NCBI RefSeq assembly: GCF_902150035.1
Contig: NZ_LR597501.1
Span: forward strand, 248,001 to 312,000
Direction: 5' to 3'
Length of the DNA stretch: 64,000 bases
From: Enorma burkinafasonensis
Lineage (GTDB): Bacteria; Actinomycetota; Coriobacteriia; Coriobacteriales; Coriobacteriaceae
In this document: in pieces, positions 59,382 through 64,000 of the stretch
Layout of the letters: each line of letters starts with the position of its first letter
Numbering within the stretch: the first letter of the stretch is position 1
Made by a program: the position numbers and the translations under genes
Notes under the pieces: model-generated
The model's database searches: none
What the model was told of the DNA's origin: nothing
What the model saw: the letters and a program-made list of their open reading frames with translations, nothing else

Positions 59382-60794
59382 GTGGCCAAGCAACGCACCG
59401 AGGTCGCGGACATCGACCGCACCCTCTACGACATAACCGACAGCGAGGAGGGCTTCGACCGCCTCGACGCCGGCCTCACGCCCGATATCGTGCGTGAGAT
59501 CTCCGAGCGCAAGGACGAGCCGGAGTGGATGCTCGACTTCCGCCTGAAGTCGCTCGAGACCTACCTCCGCATGCCGAACCCCACCTGGGGCCCCTCCATC
59601 GCGGGCCTCGATATGGACCACATCGTCACCTACGTGCGGCCCAACACCGACCAGAGCGCCACGTGGGACGAGGTGCCCGAGGACATCAAGAACACCTTCG
59701 AGCGCTTAGGCATCCCCGAGGCCGAGCGCAGCTACCTCGCCGGCGTGGGCGCCCAGTACGACTCCGAGCTCGTGTACCACAACATGCAGGATACGGCCTC
59801 GAAGATGGGCATCGTCTACTCAGGCATCGAGGAGGCGCTGCACGTCCCCGAGTGGGAGGCGCTCATCCGGGAGAAGTTCATGACGCTCATCCCGCCCACG
59901 GACCACAAGTTCTCCGCGCTCCACGGCGCAGTGTGGTCGGGCGGCTCGTTCGTCTACGTGCCCGCCGGCGTGAAGCTCGACTTCCCGCTCCAGAGCTACT
60001 TCCGCCTGAACGCCAAGGGCGCCGGCCAGTTCGAGCACACGCTCATCATCGTGGAGGACGACGCGGACCTCCACTTCATCGAGGGCTGCTCGGCACCCAA
60101 GTACAACGTGGCGAACTTGCACGCCGGCGCCGTCGAGCTCTTCGTGGGCAAGCGGGCGCACCTGCGCTACTCGACCATCGAGAACTGGTCGAAGAACATG
60201 TACAACCTGAACACCAAGCGCGCCCGCGTGGACGACGAGGGCGAGATCGAGTGGATTTCCGGCTCGTTCGGCAGCCACGTGGGCTACCTCTACCCCATGA
60301 GCGTGCTCAACGGCCGCAAGAGCCGCTCGAGCTTCACGGGCATCACGTTCGCCGGCGCGGGGCAGAACCTCGATACCGGCTGCAAGGTGGTGCTCAACGC
60401 CCCCGACACGAGCGCGACCGTCGAGACGAAGGGCATCTCCAAGGGCGGCGGCATCCAGACCTTCCGCAGCTCCGTGGTAGTGACGCCCAAGGCCGAGGGC
60501 GCGCGCGTGAGCGTGAGCTGCGCCTCGCTCATGCTCGACGACGAGTCCCGCTCCGACACCATCCCCGCGATGGACGTGCGCGCGAAGAACGTCGACATCG
60601 GGCACGAGGCCACCATCGGCCGCATCGGCGACGACAAGGTGTTCTACCTCATGAGCCGCGGCATCCCCGAGGAGGAGGCGCGCGCGATGATCGTGAACGG
60701 CTTCGCGAACCCGGTGGCCAAGGAGCTGCCGCTCGAGTACGCCGTCGAGATGAACAACCTCATCAAGCTCGAGATGGAAGGGGCGATCGGCTGA
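59382..60794 (+). CDS. sufB: SUF Fe-S scaffold protein SufB
   Basis: A 470-residue scaffold on which clusters are built with SufC and SufD. The conserved C-terminal core is clear: HTLIIVEDDADLHFIEGCSAP, FVGKRAHLRYSTIENWS, GSFGSHVGYLYPMS and DKVFYLMSRGIPEEEARAMI. The start is GTG with AGGAGG 6 nt upstream. Its TGA overlaps the ATG of sufD by one base. Confidence 0.97.
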   Translation: MAKQRTEVADIDRTLYDITDSEEGFDRLDAGLTPDIVREISERKDEPEWMLDFRLKSLETYLRMPNPTWGPSIAGLDMDHIVTYVRPNTDQSATWDEVPEDIKNTFERLGIPEAERSYLAGVGAQYDSELVYHNMQDTASKMGIVYSGIEEALHVPEWEALIREKFMTLIPPTDHKFSALHGAVWSGGSFVYVPAGVKLDFPLQSYFRLNAKGAGQFEHTLIIVEDDADLHFIEGCSAPKYNVANLHAGAVELFVGKRAHLRYSTIENWSKNMYNLNTKRARVDDEGEIEWISGSFGSHVGYLYPMSVLNGRKSRSSFTGITFAGAGQNLDTGCKVVLNAPDTSATVETKGISKGGGIQTFRSSVVVTPKAEGARVSVSCASLMLDDESRSDTIPAMDVRAKNVDIGHEATIGRIGDDKVFYLMSRGIPEEEARAMIVNGFANPVAKELPLEYAVEMNNLIKLEMEGAIG

Positions 60795-62104
60795 TGGAGC
60801 AGCTGAAGATCAGGCACGCGAGCGCCATGCCCGCCCCCACGTGGCGCTGGCTGCACATGAACGATACCGAGATCCGCCTGCCCGCGGAGCTCGTGCGCAC
60901 GGGGGACGTCGAAATCGAGGCGGCCGACGAGCTGCTGAACACCGCGGTGACGTTCGAGGGCGCCGTGGCGGGGCTGCAGGAGCGCGTGGACGCCGCGCGC
61001 GCAGGCGCCCCCGACACCCGTGCATGCCTGCGTGCCGCGCTGGGAGCGGACCGCGCGAAGGCCGATTGCGGCGCGCTCGGCGACCTCGACGTGCCCGCCC
61101 TCTCCACCTATCAGGAGCGCACCGCGCGCGAGGAGGTGGCAGGCGACGTCGCCCGCGCCTTCGAGACGGGCATCGGCACGGACGCCCGCTCGTACCTCAA
61201 CTTCGCCGCCGGCGAGACCGTGACCATCGCGACCGGGACGGGGGCCGAGGGACGCGCCTGCGTGCGCGTGAACGGCGAGGCGGGGGCGACGGTCGCCTCG
61301 AGCATCGACGCCGTCGCGGCGCCCGACTCGACCCTCTCGCTCACGATCGCGCTCGACGCGGCAGGCGACGGCGGGAGCGGCGAGCCGCAGGGCGCATCCG
61401 GCGTCGTGGGCTCCGAGCTCCGCGTGTTCGCCGGCGCCCGCTCGCGCGTGGACGTCACCGTCTTCGTCACGGCCGATTCCGGCTTCACCGCGCTCGACGA
61501 CTCGGGCTACGTGCTCGACGAGGGCGCCCGCGTAACCGTGCGCCACATCGTGCTCGGCGGCGGCACCACCGCCACCGGCATGGCCGCCGACCTGCGCTCG
61601 GATACCGCGCGCCTCGACATCGACACCCGCTACCTCGCCGCCGGATCGGAGGTGCGCGACTTCAACTACGTCGTGCGCCACCGCGGCAGAAGGACCGTTT
61701 CGAACATCATCGCCAACGGCGTGCTCGCCGGCACGAGCAAGAAGTGCCTCCGCGGCACGATCGACCTCGTCCACGGCTGCAAGGGCAGCGAGGGCACCGA
61801 GCGCGAGACCGTGCTGATCGCCGACGAGGGCGTCGAGAACAAGACCGTCCCCACCATCCTCTGCGACGAGGACGACGTCGCGGGCAACCACGGCGCCACC
61901 ATCGGGCACGTGCGCCCCGAGCAGCTGTTCTACCTCGAGAGCCGCGGCGTCTCCCCCGAGGCCGCCGAGGCCCTCTTCATCCGCGCGAAGCTCGAGGACG
62001 CCGCGCTCTGTGCACCCGACGGGCGCATCCGCGCGGCCGTCGTGCGCCTGGGCGACCGGCTCATCGACGGCTTCGCCGAGGAACTCGAAGGAGATGCCGC
62101 ATGA
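60794..62104 (+). CDS. sufD: SUF Fe-S assembly protein SufD
   Basis: A 436-residue SufB-like partner. The N-terminal half is Ala-rich and divergent (MPAPTWRWLHMNDTEIRLPA). The C-terminal half has the family pattern: DFNYVVRHRGRRTVSNI, RGTIDLVHGCKGSEGTERE, CDEDDVAGNHGATIGHV and LFYLESRGVSPEAAEALFI. It is coupled to sufB at its start and to sufS by an ATGA overlap at its end. Confidence 0.95.
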   Translation: MEQLKIRHASAMPAPTWRWLHMNDTEIRLPAELVRTGDVEIEAADELLNTAVTFEGAVAGLQERVDAARAGAPDTRACLRAALGADRAKADCGALGDLDVPALSTYQERTAREEVAGDVARAFETGIGTDARSYLNFAAGETVTIATGTGAEGRACVRVNGEAGATVASSIDAVAAPDSTLSLTIALDAAGDGGSGEPQGASGVVGSELRVFAGARSRVDVTVFVTADSGFTALDDSGYVLDEGARVTVRHIVLGGGTTATGMAADLRSDTARLDIDTRYLAAGSEVRDFNYVVRHRGRRTVSNIIANGVLAGTSKKCLRGTIDLVHGCKGSEGTERETVLIADEGVENKTVPTILCDEDDVAGNHGATIGHVRPEQLFYLESRGVSPEAAEALFIRAKLEDAALCAPDGRIRAAVVRLGDRLIDGFAEELEGDAA

Positions 62105-63444
62105 TCGATACCGATTCCGTAGCCTGCGAGAGCTGCACCGCGCCCGCACCGGGCATGGTCGACGCGAGCGACGCGGCGTCCCGCGCCTGGCCGCGCGTGG
62201 ACATCGAGACCAACCCGTTCAAGTCGGCGTTCCCGCTGTTCACCGAGCATCCCGACATCGCCTTTTTGGACAGCGCCGCCACCGCGCAGCGCCCCGCGTG
62301 TGTGCTCGAGGCCCAGCGGCGCTTCTACGAGACCATGAACGCCAACCCGCTCCGCGGCCTGTACAGCCTCTCGGTCGAGGCGACCGAGGCCATCGCGGGC
62401 GTCCGCGCCCAGATCGCCGGCCTCATCGGCGCCATCGACGACGCCGGGACCCCGCGGGCGCGCGAGGTGGTCTTCACGCGCAACACGAGCGAGTCGCTGA
62501 ACATCGTGGCCCGCTCCTTCGCGCCCAGCGTGCTCGGGCCCGGCGACGAGGTGGCCATCACCATCATGGAGCACCACTCCAACCTCATCCCCTGGCAGCA
62601 GGTCTGCGCCGCCGCGGGCGCGAGGCTCGTCTACCTCTACCCCACCAAGACCGGCGAGCTCACCGACGCCGAGATCGCCGCTAAGGTGGGCCCCCGCACC
62701 AAGATCGTCGCCGCCGCGCACGTCTCGAACGTGCTCGGCGTCGAGAACCCCATCGAGAAGCTCGGCCGCGCGGTACACGCGCAGGGCGGCTACCTCGTGG
62801 TCGACGCCGCGCAGTCCGTGCCGCACCTGCCGGTCGACGTCCGCGCGCTTGGCGCCGACTTCCTCGCCTTCTCGGTGCACAAGGCGCTCGGCCCCATGGG
62901 CGTGGGCGTGCTCTGGGGGCGCTATGAGCTGCTCGACGCGATGGAGCCCTTCCTCACCGGCGGCGAGATGATCGACTCCGTGACCGAGCAGGGCGCCGTC
63001 TGGGCGCCGGTGCCCGAGAAGTTCGAGGCCGGAACGCAGGACGCCGCCGGCATCTACGCTACGGGCGCGGCCCTCGACTACCTGGTGAACCAGGTGGGCT
63101 ACGAGACGGTACAGGCGCGCGAGGCGGCGCTCGTCCACTACACGATGGGCCGGCTCGTCGAGCTCCCCTACGTGAAGGTCATCGGCTCCATCTACTGGGA
63201 CCGCCATCACGGCGTCATCAGCTTCAACGTCGACGGCATCCACCCGCACGACGTCGCGAGCATCCTCGACATGCAGGGCGTCTGCATCCGCGCCGGCCAC
63301 CACTGCGCGCAGCCGCTGCTCACCTGGCTCGGCGTCGAGAACCTCGCCTGCTGCCGCGCGAGCGTGGCGTTCTACAACGACAAGCACGACATCGACGCCT
63401 TCGTCGACGGCCTCGAGACGGTCTGGAGGACGTTCAATGGGTAA
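62101..63444 (+). CDS. sufS: Cysteine desulfurase SufS
   Basis: A 447-residue PLP enzyme taking sulfur from cysteine for cluster assembly. TRNTSESLNIVARS, MEHHSNLIPWQQ, VDAAQSVPHLPVD and the PLP lysine in AFSVHKALGPMGVG are typical. The persulfide cysteine is in CIRAGHHCAQPLL. The first 30 or so residues, with CESC, are an extra leader before the usual start of the family. ATG 62101 overlaps sufD; the stop overlaps sufU by 8 bp. Confidence 0.96.
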   Translation: MIDTDSVACESCTAPAPGMVDASDAASRAWPRVDIETNPFKSAFPLFTEHPDIAFLDSAATAQRPACVLEAQRRFYETMNANPLRGLYSLSVEATEAIAGVRAQIAGLIGAIDDAGTPRAREVVFTRNTSESLNIVARSFAPSVLGPGDEVAITIMEHHSNLIPWQQVCAAAGARLVYLYPTKTGELTDAEIAAKVGPRTKIVAAAHVSNVLGVENPIEKLGRAVHAQGGYLVVDAAQSVPHLPVDVRALGADFLAFSVHKALGPMGVGVLWGRYELLDAMEPFLTGGEMIDSVTEQGAVWAPVPEKFEAGTQDAAGIYATGAALDYLVNQVGYETVQAREAALVHYTMGRLVELPYVKVIGSIYWDRHHGVISFNVDGIHPHDVASILDMQGVCIRAGHHCAQPLLTWLGVENLACCRASVAFYNDKHDIDAFVDGLETVWRTFNG

Positions 63445-63856
63445 CCTCTACACCTCGACCACCTTCATGGAGCACAACTCGCACCCCGACTACAAGTACG
63501 AGATGGACTCCCCCACCCATAGCCACGAGGGCATCAACCCCAGCTGCGGCGACGAGCTCACGCTGCAGCTCCGCGTCGAGGACGGCGTGATCGAGGAGGC
63601 GAGCTTCACCGGGCACGGCTGCGCGATCAGCCAGGCATCGGCCGACATCATGGCCGACCTCATCACCGGCGAGACGGTCGACGAGGCGCGCCGGCTCGCC
63701 GGGCTCTTCCTCGCGATGGTCCGCGGCGAGGAGCTCTCCGAGGACGATATGGAGGACCTCGACGAGGCAGCCCAGCTCAAGGACATCTCGCACATGCCCG
63801 CCCGCGTGAAGTGCGCCGAGCTCGCCTGGCGCACCCTCGACGGCATGCTCGCCTAG
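63437..63856 (+). CDS. sufU: Zinc-dependent sulfurtransferase SufU
   Basis: A 139-residue SufU that accepts the persulfide sulfur from SufS. The three cysteines and the aspartate typical of the Zn site are visible: NPSCGDELTL, GHGCAISQAS and RVKCAELAW. The family insertion between the second and third cysteine is present, separating it from IscU. ATG 63437 overlaps the sufS stop. It is the last visible gene of the operon. Confidence 0.96.
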   Translation: MGNLYTSTTFMEHNSHPDYKYEMDSPTHSHEGINPSCGDELTLQLRVEDGVIEEASFTGHGCAISQASADIMADLITGETVDEARRLAGLFLAMVRGEELSEDDMEDLDEAAQLKDISHMPARVKCAELAWRTLDGMLA

Positions 63857-63974
63857 GCACGCACCCGCCTTGGCCGGCCGCTCGCGTCCGGTGTGCCCGC
63901 CTTCTCGGCGGCTAGCGGCTCGCGCCGCCTCCCCACTCCAATCCGTCCATATCCCACCCGCATCCGCAAATAGC

Positions 63975-64000
63975 AAAAAACCGCCGCCCGGCCCGAGGGT
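63975..64000 (-). terminator. Possible terminator edge, cut by the window end
   Basis: On the minus strand a GC-rich GGGCGGCGG run is followed by TTTTTTGC, as at the 3' end of a terminator for a gene beyond the window. The hairpin's other arm is outside. The stretch 63857-63974 shows nothing clear. Confidence 0.35.

Overview
The window is a high-GC, gene-dense bacterial chromosome segment with short intergenic gaps, strong AGGAGG-type ribosome binding sites and many 1-8 bp gene overlaps. The gene set is a single-chain Fe-S L-serine dehydratase, arginine deiminase and ornithine carbamoyltransferase with a YfcC-type carrier, the SUF system as the Fe-S machinery, class III fructose bisphosphatase, surface proteins with DUF4430 domains, and a sortase-like C terminus. 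Together these suggest an anaerobic gut actinobacterium of the Coriobacteriia, most like Collinsella. The taxon is an inference from gene content; no 16S gene is present.

Layout. 1-1302 (-): the start of a YhgE/Pip membrane protein with an ABC-ATPase-like partner that has lost its catalytic motifs. 1551-8481 (+): gltX, serine dehydratase, an L,D-transpeptidase and a two-component system. 9012-12651 (+): an ABC transporter with an FtsX-like permease, after a 530 bp regulatory gap. 12804-15932: a UPF0104 membrane protein and a glutamate-cysteine ligase, divergent around a 136 bp inverted-repeat element. 16051-16430: tRNA-Glu, tRNA-Gln, tRNA-Glu. 16588-22562 (-): a UPF0371 protein, then the arginine deiminase genes arcA, arcB and a YfcC carrier. 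23120-30856 (+): ppk, an rRNA methyltransferase, a DJ-1 protein, maf, a P1-family peptidase and an APC exchanger. 30972-33198 (-): a glycosyltransferase and glf. 33412-37625 (+): pta, fbp and two GtrA proteins.

37802-46801 is the most accessory-looking part. It holds a 157 bp TIR element, an IS256-family insertion sequence, and a two-gene surface operon behind what reads as a cobalamin riboswitch. The operon encodes a 1968-residue protein with Ig-like repeats, two DUF4430 (transcobalamin-like) domains, a PQQ-like beta-propeller and a C-terminal anchor, followed by a small DUF4430 protein. I regard this as the best candidate for an undescribed system: a surface corrinoid-capture apparatus.

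47039-64000: a peptidoglycan hydrolase; a signalling cluster of zinc-ribbon sensor, Ser/Thr kinase, XRE regulator and DUF4190/DUF4352 protein; an EcsC remnant cut at a 137 bp TIR element; an SOS damage-tolerance group (SRAP, YolD-like, DinB and a DUF6504-like protein, with two LexA boxes); a muramidase-like anchored protein; and an Rrf2 regulator divergent from sufCBDSU, with paired 25-27 bp operators around the suf promoter.
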